Shown here: piece after piece, positions 1 to 8,238 of the stretch
Numbering within the stretch: position 1 is the first letter of the stretch
How the letters are laid out: every line of letters begins with the position of its first letter
Source of the DNA: Martensiomyces pterosporus
Lineage: Eukaryota > Kickxellomycota > Kickxellomycetes > Kickxellales > Kickxellaceae
Assembly (NCBI GenBank): GCA_025201845.1
Contig: MU604166.1
Location: forward strand, 1-14,338
Reading direction: 5' to 3'
DNA length: 14,338 nt
Translations under genes and position numbers: made by a program
The notes under the pieces: model-generated
The model's input: only the letters and a program-made list of their open reading frames with translations
What the model was told of the DNA's origin: nothing
Database searches by the model: none

Positions 1-181
1 CATGTGGGCAGCTGTTGAGTCTGACCTCGAAGAGATGTTCATGGATGCGCTCACCAACACAGATGATACCGGCAACACAGATGATACCGGCAACACAGAT
101 GATACCGGCAACACAGATGATACCGGCAACATTGGTGACAGCGGCAACACAGACGACAGCGGCAACATTGGCAACAACTAG
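1..181 (+). CDS. 3' part of a small acidic repeat protein gene (second copy), cut by the window edge
   Basis: Codons are in frame from base 2 to a TAG stop at 179-181, giving 59 visible residues. They match residues 99-157 of the full-length secreted protein encoded at 10587-11060 on the other strand. The visible part has one amphipathic segment starting Met-Trp and carrying the SDLEEMF core, then four NTDDTG hexapeptides, then NIGDSG, NTDDSG and a short NIGNN tail. The first Met is internal in the other copy, so the true start and any signal peptide lie outside the window. The reading frame is intact as far as it can be seen. The function is unknown. It could be a complete gene, a truncated duplicate, or the product of a mis-assembly. 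Confidence 0.75.
   Translation, partial: MWAAVESDLEEMFMDALTNTDDTGNTDDTGNTDDTGNTDDTGNIGDSGNTDDSGNIGNN
56..178 (+). repeat. 18-bp coding minisatellite (hexapeptide repeat), left copy
   Basis: Four perfect 18-bp units run from 56 to 127, each encoding Asn-Thr-Asp-Asp-Thr-Gly. Two variant units (NIGDSG, NTDDSG) and a partial unit follow before the stop. Unit number and order are the same as in the copy at 10590-10712. Confidence 0.92.
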
Positions 182-208
182 GCTTTGTTCTCGCATTAGT
201 CTCTTTAT

Positions 209-545
209 ACACAGTTCCTGTGGTGTAAACAACATAGCTCTACTCCTTGTTCTTGATCGTTGCGGTGTTTGCAAATAGCCGGTAAGCAGGTCATTTTCCG
301 CTCCAGGCACTAAATTTAGATATATGGCAGAGCAAAAGAATGGTATCCGCGGACTATTCGTTGCTGGAGCACAGCGTAAAAACAGCTTCGATTCAGGAGG
401 AGGGGACGAGGAGTAAGACGAGAATGCGTGCCATGCGGATTCATGAGCTACTCTTACGTCACGCCTCTTTTCTTTTCTGCTCTGCTTTGTACATTTTGAC
501 AGTTACGCTACAATTTTTGCTTCGCTGCACTTTGAACAAACCACA
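209..545. promoter_or_regulatory. Intergenic region upstream of the macrodomain gene
   Basis: This 337-base stretch lies between the end of the inverted-repeat arm and the macrodomain start codon. It probably holds the 3' flank of the left-edge gene and the promoter and 5' leader of the macrodomain gene. The only promoter-like motif seen is an AT-rich GATATATGG at about 318-326. A 97-codon open frame from 340 overlaps the macrodomain start in another frame and shows no protein-like pattern. Confidence 0.4.
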
Positions 546-1124
546 ATGGCAGCTCCAGTTCCTGTGTCATCCATACCGACAGCTGCGGCAAAGCTCGGAA
601 AGGCAGCAGCCGCTGGCTCGCTGTTGTCGGTGATTAGTATATGGCGCGGAGACATCACGACGCTTCAAGTGGACGCCATCGTCAATGCGGCAAACAACTC
701 TCTCCTCGGTGGAGGAGGAGTGGACGGAGCCATCCATCGAGCAGCTGGGCCAAGGCTCTTGGATGAATGCAAAACACTGAACGGGTGCATGACCGGCGAG
801 GCCAAGATCACTTTGGGATACAACCTGCCTGCAAAGCATGTTATTCACACTGTTGGGCCGATTGGCGAGAAGCCCGACCTGCTGGCAAGCGCGTACCGAA
901 ACTCGCTGGATGTGGCCAAGAGGAACGGCGTGCGCACAATCGCGTTCCCATGTATCTCCACGGGCGTCTACGGGTACCCGGCGGAGGCAGCGTGCAGGGT
1001 TGTGCTGCCAACTGTGGCAGAGTGGGTGGCAGGGAACGCGGACAGCATCGACCGCATCGTCTTCTGCATGTTCAACGACGTCAGCGTGCGCATCTACAAC
1101 CAAATGGCCGAGGCCCTCGTGTGA
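546..1124 (+). CDS. MACROD-type macrodomain protein (ADP-ribose / O-acetyl-ADP-ribose hydrolase)
   Basis: The 192-residue protein is one macrodomain after an Ala-rich N-terminal stretch of about 30 residues. Seen motifs are GDI (35-37), NAAN (47-50), the glycine-rich [10 protein letters not shown] loop (55-64), HTVGP (101-105) and [10 protein letters not shown] (136-145), ending in a DRIVFCMF strand (169-176). These are the ADP-ribose-binding loops of the MACROD1/MACROD2 class. Known members remove mono-ADP-ribose from acidic residues and hydrolyse O-acetyl-ADP-ribose, the by-product of sirtuin deacetylation. The segment after HTVGP is about six residues shorter than in animal MACROD2, which would shorten a surface loop without touching the binding motifs. 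The ATG sits in an ACAATGG context. No intron is needed. Hydrolase activity is inferred from the family, and the location (cytosol, nucleus or mitochondrion) cannot be settled. Confidence 0.93.
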   Translation: MAAPVPVSSIPTAAAKLGKAAAAGSLLSVISIWRGDITTLQVDAIVNAANNSLLGGGGVDGAIHRAAGPRLLDECKTLNGCMTGEAKITLGYNLPAKHVIHTVGPIGEKPDLLASAYRNSLDVAKRNGVRTIAFPCISTGVYGYPAEAACRVVLPTVAEWVAGNADSIDRIVFCMFNDVSVRIYNQMAEALV

Positions 1125-1796
1125 GCCAGGCGCTGCCTTGCGGGCTTTTTGGGCTGTGCTTTGGTGTAGTGGGCTCTCTTTTTAGCACGAGCCTATAAAT
1201 ACATGCGGTGTTGGTGCTACGCAGTGTTTCTCAAGCAGCACAATGATGTATGCAAATATCAACGCGATCGGCTGGCTCGATCTGCAGCAGCTCTCTTCTT
1301 GGCTCTCGGGCATCAAAGTCTGAGCTTGCGAAACGTTCACGGGGTCCTGCATATAGCCAGGCTCCGCCTGGTGTTTCCAAGCCCCTTGCTCTTCGCTTCT
1401 ATCCGTGTGCTGCCTCGGAGCAGCAGCCCACAAGTCTGGCTATCGTCCTATTTGCTCTAGCGCTCCTCCAAGGGCCACAGGGACCTTTTGCCTGCGAGTC
1501 CGCCTTGCTCTGCTTGGTCAATTGTTTACTCTCTTTTGGCCACATAATTCGCAGCCAGGCTTTTCTTCTTTTGCCCCCCCAAAGCGGCCAGCCAAACACA
1601 GAGTTATTTTTATCTCGCCTCTTTGGTCTGCTCCTTTCTCAACCACACGCTCTTTTTCCTGTTTTCGCTCTCTTTTTATTCCTCCCCTATTGCTAACGAG
1701 ACACCTACACCTTTGTTCATTTATTTCGCACAGGCCTTTACGACTCGCAGAAACAGCATTTATTTTTTTTGGTTTGTTATATAGCCCCTACAGACA
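1125..1796. promoter_or_regulatory. Intergenic region: macrodomain 3' flank and RasGAP promoter/leader
   Basis: These 672 bases hold no convincing gene. A TATA-like CTATAAATAC lies at about 1193-1202, just after the macrodomain stop. From about 1560 to 1770 the + strand is pyrimidine-rich, with repeated CTCTTTTT-like runs, as is common in fungal promoters and leaders. Directly before the RasGAP ATG, TTATATAG at about 1776-1783 could be either an AT-rich core element or the acceptor of an intron in the 5' leader. Several overlapping open frames here (for example 1250-1696) are rich in Leu, Ser and Pro, as expected from translated pyrimidine tracts. Confidence 0.45.
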
Positions 1797-4700
1797 ATGG
1801 TAGATTCGGCCAGACGAAGCAGTGCCCGCGTTCCTAGCGATTCGGCAGCAGCACCGCCAAATTCAGCAGCCATGCACCACACAGGCTCGGCTGTTCGCAG
1901 CATACACAGCAATGCCAGCGACCGCGTGAGCAACCGGTCCAGCATTCAGACCAGTGACGCGGACCGGAGCAGCCGGAGGTACTCGGTCACGGCGCTCTAT
2001 TCGATTGTCGCAGAACACGACGAGGAGGTCTCGGATGAGCTGTCGGAAGGTAAGCGCATGCAGCCTTTGCTCTAGCATACACGCAGCAGCCGCCGCCGCT
2101 TGCGGCTATGCGGCACACCCCAAACACGCGTCTCGCGCCCATGCCAGCTGGCGCAAAAGACGGACATCCCCCCGTCTCTGGAGCACCATGCGCTGGTGAG
2201 CAGGTCGCTTTTCCTGCCTTCGCCTTCGCTGTGCCATCCAGCCCAGCAATCGAGACATGCTGGGAACCCGACTCGGCTACTGCCTTGTCGCCAGGCCCTT
2301 GTTTACCGTTCAATTCAGCAGTAGCAGCAGCAAAAGGACGCCTTGTGCTGGGCAGCAGTCTTTTTGCTCTCATGGCCATTGTCACCGATGCTGCCATTGT
2401 TGCGCTCATTGTCTTTGACTTTATCGTTTGCGCTGACATCTGCTTGTGGCCCACCCCACCCCATTGCATTCCACTCCCTCCCTGCTTGTCTCCCTCAAAC
2501 AAACGCCAGCGCACATTGGCCCAGAGTCCCTCCTCCCCTTCCTGTGCAGCCACCAGGGGGAGACAGAATGCAAGCTATGCGTGTTCTGGCCTTGCTGCCT
2601 GCTTGTTGTTGTTTTGATGCGACAGAAAAGCGCTTGCGGCCCAACTGGCTGCAGCGTGATTGCCTCATGGATCGCCCAGAGGCAGCAGCGGCAGCATTTC
2701 TTGCTTTTTCTTTCTTGGCTGGCAGCTGCCGCAATGCGCCATGGCGCCGCTGACGCTGCCCAACCACCAAAATGCACCTGTTTGTGCACGTTGATCGACT
2801 GCTAACACAAAGCCTTTTTTTTTTGCCTGCTTTTCTGCTTTTCTGCTTTTAGCCCAGCGGAGGCTCCGCGAGCTCAAGGGCCACATCTCGTCGCAGTCAA
2901 AGAAAAACTTTTTGCTCGAGCGCGATGTGCGCTACCTCGACAGCCGAATTGCCCTTTTGATCCAGAACCGCATGGCGGTGGAAGAGGTCAAGGTACGTTC
3001 AGTGCTTCTTTATTTGGATCCCCTCCCCCGCCTGGCCTTGTTGCTTGTCCCCACTTTGCCCTCTGCCAGCCACCGCCACACAGAGCACGCCATGCTATGC
3101 GATGTCTCCATGCAATCCCGATTCAAGCTGGTGAATGCGCTTCCTGCAAAGGCGTGGTGGAGGCAGTGTGTGCCCTTTCTGGTCCGGATTTGGGAGACAG
3201 GCATGCCGAATGAGCCAGGCTTCTCTTTGCCGTGCTCCTTTCTGCTTTCCTTTGGTGGCCGCGCTATGACGCACTTGATGCGTGCTTCATGTGCGTGTGT
3301 TCTTTGTACGTTCAGGTGCCTGCTATTTTTAGACAGCTGCGCTAAAAGCACAGCTAGTGCAAGTAAACATTCTGCTGCAGCTACAATAGGAGCTTTCGTC
3401 GCATTTGGAAGACGTCAGCCATGCCAACGACGACTTTTACCCAGACAGCGAGCACACGCAGCTATACGGCAACCTGTTTTTCCTGCTGCAGACAGAGCCC
3501 CGCCATATTGCCACTTTGGCTCGCCTGGTCACGCTGAGCGAAATCGACACGCTGCTGCAGACCGTCATGTTCACGCTGTACGGAAACCAGTACGAGTCAC
3601 GCGAAGAGCACCTGCTGCTGACCATGTTCCAGCTGGTCCTTGCCGCGCAGTTTGAGACCACAACCGAGTTTGCCAATCTGCTTCGCCAGAACACCCCTGT
3701 TTCGCGCATGATGACGACATACACAAGGCGCGGCCCTGGCCAGGCGTACTTGAAGAACGTCATCTCGGACGAAATCAACCGCGTCATTGAAAACGCAGAT
3801 GCCAACCTTGAGATCAACCCCCTCAAAGTCTACGAGGAGCTGTACCAGGAGCGTGTTGACAATGGCCTCCCCGTCGATAACTTCCCGCGGGGTGTCACCA
3901 CCGAGGAGGCAGCAAACAACCCGCTTGTGCGCGCGGCTGTCCAGCCAAGACTCGACGAGCTTACGCGCATTGCCAACCGCTTCTTGGACACGATTATCGA
4001 GCACAAGGACGACACGCCCTATGGGATCCGCTGGATCTGCAAGCAGATCCGCTCGCTCACCAAGCGCCGCTACCCGGATGCCCCGGACTCTGCGGTGTGC
4101 TCGCTTATCGGCGGGTTCTTTTTCTTGCGCTTCATCAACCCAGCAATCGTCACTCCACAGGCATACATGCTGATTGAGAACGCGCCCACTCAGCACCCTC
4201 GCCGCGTGCTGACGCTTGTAGCGAAGATGCTCCAAAATCTGGCCAACAAGCCGTCGTATTCGAAGGAGAAGTACATGGAGGACGTGCAGCCATTCGTCGA
4301 GGCCAACCGCGCCCGCATCAACAAGTTCCTCAACGACCTGTGCGAGGTTGGCGATTTCTACGACAACATGGAGATGGACCAGTACGTTGCTCTGACAAAG
4401 CACAACATCACGCTAAACATCACGCTCAACGAGCTGTACAACACGCATGCGCTCCTGCGCCAGCACCTGCATGTGCTGGCCCCTGCCCAGGACTCGCATC
4501 TGCGCCAGCTGCTGGACGAGCTGGGCGATGCGCCGCACCTGGTGCCACGCAACCTCAACACCAGCATGGAGCTCAGTCTATTCAGCAAGTGGGAGACCCC
4601 CATCCTCTCGGACCTTTCGACGCTTGCGGCAGACAACGCGCTCACTCAGCACGATATCATGTACGTCGAGACAAAGTCCATTCTCGTGCAGATTATCCGT

Positions 4701-5480
4701 AGCATGCCGCACCTCAAGTACAACAGATACAAGCCGGAGAGCAATGCGTCGGCCAAGCTCGACCTCATGTTTGTTGCCGAGCAGGCAGCCCAGTCAAAGG
4801 ACTCGATGCTGGTGCGCAAGGGAATCAAGGTGCGCGAGATGCTCAAGGAGCTTGAGCAGAATGGCGCCATTGACGGCAACGATGGCCACCGCTACCTAAC
4901 CGAAGAGATCCTTCGCGAGCTAGCGCACCTTGGCAGCCTGCGCGACAAGGTCGAGGAGGAGATCCACAGCCTGAGTGACGTGTACAAGACCATCTGCGAC
5001 TACAACGGCTACCTGGTGCTCCAAATCGAGACATACAAGGCGTATCTGAGCAACGTGCGCATGCAGTCAGCAACGCCAAAGAACCAGCGCAAGAAGCACG
5101 GAATGCCCGTTGGCGTCACAGTCGTCAACAACAACCCGATGCAGAGCCGCAGGCAGAACCAAAAGAAGGACTCTGCAAAGCCCATTGGCCCCTTCAAGTA
5201 CTCGCTGATCCAGCTCGAGCGCGACGGCGTTGTCTGCGAATCGAACATCCCCGAAACCCGTCGTGGCGGCCTGTACTTTGCCATCACCAGCCCGATGCCG
5301 GCATCATATGTCATTGAGCTGTTCTTCAAGGGCCGTGAAAAGCCGATCATCCACATAGACCTTAACCTGGATGACCTGCTTGAGCGCCAGCACGATAACA
5401 TTGAGATCCTTGATCTCGAGTATGTGCACCTGAGCGTAACCAAGCTGCTTGAGCTCCTCAAGAAGACCTTTATGCGCTGA
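1797..5480 (+). CDS. gap1: Ras GTPase-activating protein of the Gap1/GapA type (RasGAP + RasGAP C-terminal domain), three exons
   Basis: Exons are 1797-2049, 2853-2992 and 3390-5480, giving 827 residues. Exon 1 ends one base into a codon that is completed as Ala by CC of exon 2. Exon 3 must start at 3390, because the nearby alternative acceptor would put a stop in frame. Residues 1-84 are Ser/Arg-rich. Exon 2 encodes a charged helical segment containing [19 protein letters not shown], which is typical of fungal Gap1/GapA. The GAP domain spans roughly 150-480: the LLRQNTPVS motif carries the arginine-finger position (Arg230), and FLRFINPAI (376-384) holds the second conserved Arg (378). A RasGAP C-terminal domain fills about 600-827. 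Family members turn off Ras by stimulating GTP hydrolysis, in mating, polarity and morphogenesis. Unlike IQGAPs, the finger arginine is present, so activity is expected. The ATG lies in a GACAATGG context. Confidence 0.95.
2050..2852 (+). other. gap1: Intron 1 of the RasGAP gene (803 nt)
   Basis: The donor is GTAAGC at 2050. A CTAAC branch-site match lies at 2802-2806, followed by a long T-rich tract and the acceptor AG at 2851-2852. The phase joins the two exons into the conserved Gap1 coiled region. It is long beside the 95- and 111-nt introns elsewhere in the window. The ORFs in it, on either strand, look like composition effects, and I see no RNA gene. Confidence 0.88.
2993..3389 (+). other. 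gap1: Intron 2 of the RasGAP gene (397 nt)
   Basis: The donor is GTACGT at 2993 and the acceptor TAG ends at 3389, in phase 0. No clear CTAAC is present near the acceptor; GCTAAA at about 3340 is the best branch candidate. Reading through the donor would leave the conserved sequence, whereas splicing restores the ELSSHLEDV segment that leads into the GAP region. Confidence 0.85.
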
Positions 5481-5981
5481 GCCCTGTGAGCCATCCCCTA
5501 GCTCGCCTCGCTCTTTTTACCCCCCCTCCTCTCTCCCTCCTTTCCTTTACCTCTATCTCATATTCACATCCTCCTCATTCGCCCGCAGCCTGCTCACCAC
5601 CACCACCACTTTATTCACTCCACTCCACTCCACCTAATCACACCCACACTCCCTCTCTCATACCCGCACTTAGTCACTGCCTCGTCTTTCTTCGTCTCTT
5701 ATTTGCCCTTCTATTTATCCTATATATTAAAGTAATAATAACAACCCACATACTTTATGCGCCCTCCAGCTTGAGCCAGAGCCACTGGTGGAAACGAGAG
5801 CCGATGATCTGCTTTGCCTTTGCGGTTCGGAAGCAGCCAGTGCTCTGATCACCAATGCTTGCTTATAGTAAACTGCAAACAGAATGCGCCCACCGCCACT
5901 TCCTTTTCCCTCTCCGCTAATTTCAATTTCAGCAATTTCAGCTACTCTCCTATCAGCAGCCACTTTGCAAAGAGCGCTACA
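5481..5981. promoter_or_regulatory. Intergenic region: RasGAP 3' flank and TPR-gene promoter
   Basis: These 501 bases have no supported gene. The first half is very pyrimidine-rich (C and T runs from about 5518 to 5710, including short CCA repeats). An AT-rich TATATATTAAAG element follows at about 5720-5731; it could serve as an efficiency or poly(A) signal for the upstream gene or as a core promoter element for the downstream one. The open frame of the TPR gene extends upstream to 5814, but those residues lack the targeting-sequence pattern that begins at 5982. Confidence 0.4.
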
Positions 5982-7292
5982 ATGCAGGCGGCGCGCATGT
6001 TTACCCGCACGGCTAGCCAGCTTGGCGCTCAGCGACTAGCAGCAGCGTCAAAGACTAGCAAACAGCCGATACATACGCTCAGCAGAGCCAAAGCCACAGC
6101 AACGTCTGGCAGCAACTTGCTGTGCACAAGGGCAAATGACAAGCGGAACTTGCTCCTGCGGCGAGCAATCTCGACGTTCCACATGGACAACTCCGTGCGT
6201 GGCAAGATGCAGCCTTACATGTCAGCAATCAAACTGATTAGTGCGATGGCCGGGCTGGTCGTGGTCGGTGTTGGCGGGTTCTACCTTGCGCTCAACCACT
6301 ACTTGGACACGAACTGGCCAGCAGCTCCAGAGATCACAAGAAAGGAGACGCGGAAGCTTTTGCGCGGAGCTGCGATGCGCGAGCATGTTGCGCCGAACCC
6401 GCAGATTGCCTATATGTTCCTGCTCCACGCACTGCAGCAGATATATGCGGATGGCGAGCTGGATGAGGAGTCGCCGGTGGTGCAGGAGATCATTGTCAGG
6501 CTGGCAAGGGCTGCTGCGAAGATGGGCGAGAAGGCACCTGCAGAGCAGATGCTGAGCGATGCGTGGGCCAAGGTTGTTGATGGCCAGGGCGTGCCTGTTG
6601 CGGGTCCTGTAGTGATCAAGAGCAAGGATCAGGGGGGCGTGATAAAGTATAAAGAGGAGTGGAGAGACGAGCAGATCGGCAGGATCGCAGAGGTACTAGG
6701 TCCTCTGCAGATTGAGCGGAGCGACCACCAGGCGGGGCTGAGGACGTATGGCGCGGCGCTGCAGGCTGTCAAGCGGGTCGAGAACCGCACGGCTGAAAAC
6801 GCAGTTGCGGAGGTGGATCAGCTTCATTTGAAGCAGGCGAATATTGTGACGTCGCTTGGAGAGACGTTTGCACTGACAGGGGACTGCAAGACCGCAAAGA
6901 CGCTGCTGGAGAGCGTGCTCGTGGATATTCGCAAGCGAAACGAGAGCAGAGAGAGGCGTGGTGTGGATGAATGGACGTGCCTGGACGCCATTGTGATGCT
7001 GGATTTGGCACAGGTCAGCGAGAGGATGGGCGAAGTGGATGATTCGGCTGCGTGGGCTAATTCAGGCTTGGCGGTTACGAGGGAGGGCAAGGGCATCAGG
7101 GCGTGCGACAATTGCCAGAGCCATTTGGTCTACCACTTTGGAATGCTGGCGGAGAAGAAGGGGGACCTGAAGGCGGCGCTGGAGTTTTATGGCAAGGCGC
7201 TGGACCACAGCAGGAAAACGAGCACGGGCAACATTGAGCAGACCAAGGCGGCTATCGAGAGGATTGAAACCGAGATGCTCTCAGCTGAGTAG
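5982..7292 (+). CDS. Mitochondrial membrane-anchored TPR protein, Mgr3-like
   Basis: The 436-residue protein starts with a classic mitochondrial presequence: residues 1-20 have several Arg and no acidic residue, and the region stays basic to about 65. One hydrophobic segment follows at about 85-106. The rest is helical and contains at least one clear TPR near 380-412 (the HFGMLAEKKGDLKAALEFYGKAL pattern, split here across the unit) after a Cys-x2-Cys pair. Presequence, single membrane span and TPR-rich soluble part match the layout of Mgr3, an adaptor that helps the i-AAA protease Yme1 recognise substrates at the inner membrane. I chose the ATG at 5982 because it sits in a TACAATGC context and directly opens the presequence; the upstream ATG at 5814 adds 56 residues without targeting character. 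Other mitochondrial TPR proteins remain possible. Confidence 0.7.
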   Translation: MQAARMFTRTASQLGAQRLAAASKTSKQPIHTLSRAKATATSGSNLLCTRANDKRNLLLRRAISTFHMDNSVRGKMQPYMSAIKLISAMAGLVVVGVGGFYLALNHYLDTNWPAAPEITRKETRKLLRGAAMREHVAPNPQIAYMFLLHALQQIYADGELDEESPVVQEIIVRLARAAAKMGEKAPAEQMLSDAWAKVVDGQGVPVAGPVVIKSKDQGGVIKYKEEWRDEQIGRIAEVLGPLQIERSDHQAGLRTYGAALQAVKRVENRTAENAVAEVDQLHLKQANIVTSLGETFALTGDCKTAKTLLESVLVDIRKRNESRERRGVDEWTCLDAIVMLDLAQVSERMGEVDDSAAWANSGLAVTREGKGIRACDNCQSHLVYHFGMLAEKKGDLKAALEFYGKALDHSRKTSTGNIEQTKAAIERIETEMLSAE

Positions 7293-7341
7293 GTTGCACA
7301 CAAGGAAGGCTCGTGTCGTTGGCTTGTACATTCTCAGTTGC

Positions 7342-7347
7342 TTTATT
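7342..7347 (-). terminator. Poly(A) signal AATAAA for MOG1
   Basis: The minus strand reads AATAAAG starting 11 bases after the MOG1 stop codon. It lies inside the 66-base gap between the convergent TPR and MOG1 genes, so the two 3' ends probably overlap. Confidence 0.55.
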
Positions 7348-7358
7348 ACTAGATGCGT

Positions 7359-7913
7359 TTATCCAAAAATGCCTGGGTCATTGACCTTGAATGTACCAAC
7401 TAGCCGCTTAAACTGCGCATGCACTTCCGCAACGTCGACAGGCATCTCGCCGCTTCCAGTAGCCTTGAAGCTACTGCTGTTCTCGCTGATCTGGTACGGA
7501 GCGTTCATAGTAATCAGGATGTCAGCCATATGCTGCGGGATCCGCAGAAGCGCCATGAGGATGCACACGCCATTAACGGCGCCCTTGCTCTTCTCATTGA
7601 ACTTGGCCACTGCCTGCCTCCCAACAAGCGTATATGTCTCGCTAGCGGCATCTGTGGTGGCATCTTGCTCGATGCGGATGATTTCGTCGTCCGACGAGTC
7701 GTTAGATTCGGAGATCTGCTCAAAGTGGTACTTGATCGCCTCCTCTTTCTGTTGCGTGACGGACTCGAGTATCTCGATGATGATGCTTTGGTCAGTGCTG
7801 GCATTAGCAAACACCTCTTGGTTGTCGGGGACCTCGCGGAAGTCGCTGATATCCACCATGCCTGTGGGGATTTCCATGCTCATGGCACCGCCATATAGCT
7901 CGCGAACCGGCAT
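7359..7913 (-). CDS. MOG1: Mog1, Ran-GTPase-binding nuclear transport factor
   Basis: The 184-residue protein aligns in layout with the whole Mog1 family. ELYGGAM is at 5-11, the signature REVPDNQEVF at 26-35, DQSIIIEILE at 41-50, and the C-terminus ends VNDPGIFG. Mog1 binds Ran/Gsp1, promotes nucleotide release and supports nuclear protein import. The frame stays open about 14 codons upstream, but the codon there is TTG; the first ATG is at 7913, with A at -3, and gives the usual Mog1 N-terminus directly before ELYGG. A Ser/Asp-rich insertion (about 70-85) lies in a region that varies within the family. It is a single exon. It converges on the TPR gene and shares a divergent promoter with VPS68. 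Confidence 0.95.
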   Translation of the reverse strand: MPVRELYGGAMSMEIPTGMVDISDFREVPDNQEVFANASTDQSIIIEILESVTQQKEEAIKYHFEQISESNDSSDDEIIRIEQDATTDAASETYTLVGRQAVAKFNEKSKGAVNGVCILMALLRIPQHMADILITMNAPYQISENSSSFKATGSGEMPVDVAEVHAQFKRLVGTFKVNDPGIFG

Positions 7914-8070
7914 ATTTCTATAATTATTTTCTATGTCTAGGCCTATGTAGCGCAATAAGGGAGAGAGAAGGGCTAGAACTGGGCAAAGCAGAGACGTGGC
8001 CAGCGCCTAGCTGGGCCATATGTTTGTGGTGGCACTGGCAATGCAGGCATGGGTTGATTTTGCGCTACGG

Positions 8071-8076
8071 CACGTG
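8071..8076. promoter_or_regulatory. CACGTG E-box
   Basis: A perfect CACGTG palindrome about 160 bases from both the MOG1 and VPS68 start codons. The hexamer is short enough to occur by chance; its central place in a divergent promoter is what makes it notable. Confidence 0.45.
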
Positions 8077-8187
8077 AGAAGCGTGACGAAATAGTAGACA
8101 TGCTGCTCTCTCGCAGCCAGCACTTCTTTCCTTCTCACTTCTGCTCGTCCATTCTTTTTAACTTTGCGCTTTCTGCTACCACCTTAC

Positions 8188-8202
8188 AAATATATATTTT
8201 TA
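8188..8202 (+). promoter_or_regulatory. TATA-like element of the VPS68 gene
   Basis: AAATATATATTTTTA is the strongest TATA-type run in the divergent promoter and lies about 40 bases upstream of the VPS68 start codon. Confidence 0.4.
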
Positions 8203-8238
8203 GCAACACCTGATTTCCATACACGCAAGCAGCCGACA

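Larger units (their letters stand above)
1..208 (+). repeat. Left arm of an inverted repeat, identical to 10560-10767
   Basis: Base p here pairs with the complement of base 10768-p. I compared the two stretches by eye and found no mismatch from 1 to 208. The identity covers the last 59 codons, the stop codon and about 27 bases of 3' flank, then ends sharply: the next bases differ, with no gradual decay. The left limit is unknown because the window begins inside the match. Confidence 0.93.
7914..8238. promoter_or_regulatory. Divergent promoter between MOG1 and VPS68
   Basis: The 325 bases separate two start codons pointing away from each other. A palindromic CACGTG E-box lies at 8071-8076, near the middle and usable in both directions. 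A strong AT run with TATATATTTTT lies at 8191-8201, 38-48 bases before the VPS68 ATG. On the MOG1 side an AT-rich TATAATTATTTTC stretch lies next to the start. CACGTG is the classic site for fungal bHLH factors of the Cbf1/Pho4 type; binding here is inferred. Confidence 0.5.

Noticed and set aside
567..1103. 178-codon open frame on the minus strand opposite the macrodomain gene
   Set aside because: It is fully antisense to a clear conserved domain, shows no protein-like pattern, and is explained by the codon use of the real gene.
1250..1696. 148-codon + strand frame before the RasGAP gene
   Set aside because: Its Leu/Ser/Phe/Pro content follows from pyrimidine-rich promoter DNA; no domain or conserved motif is seen.
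2085..2115. GC-rich hairpin-like stretch in RasGAP intron 1
   Set aside because: The stem is only about five pairs of GCCGC/GCGGC in a GC-rich context, too weak for an RNA gene call.
1987..2553. 188-codon minus-strand open frame over RasGAP exon 1 and intron 1
   Set aside because: It overlaps the supported exon and intron, is Ala/Gly/Arg-rich without motifs, and no promoter or splice logic supports it.
3597..4403. 268-codon minus-strand frame opposite RasGAP exon 3
   Set aside because: It is antisense to the conserved GAP domain and rich in Val/Leu/Ala from reversed codons.
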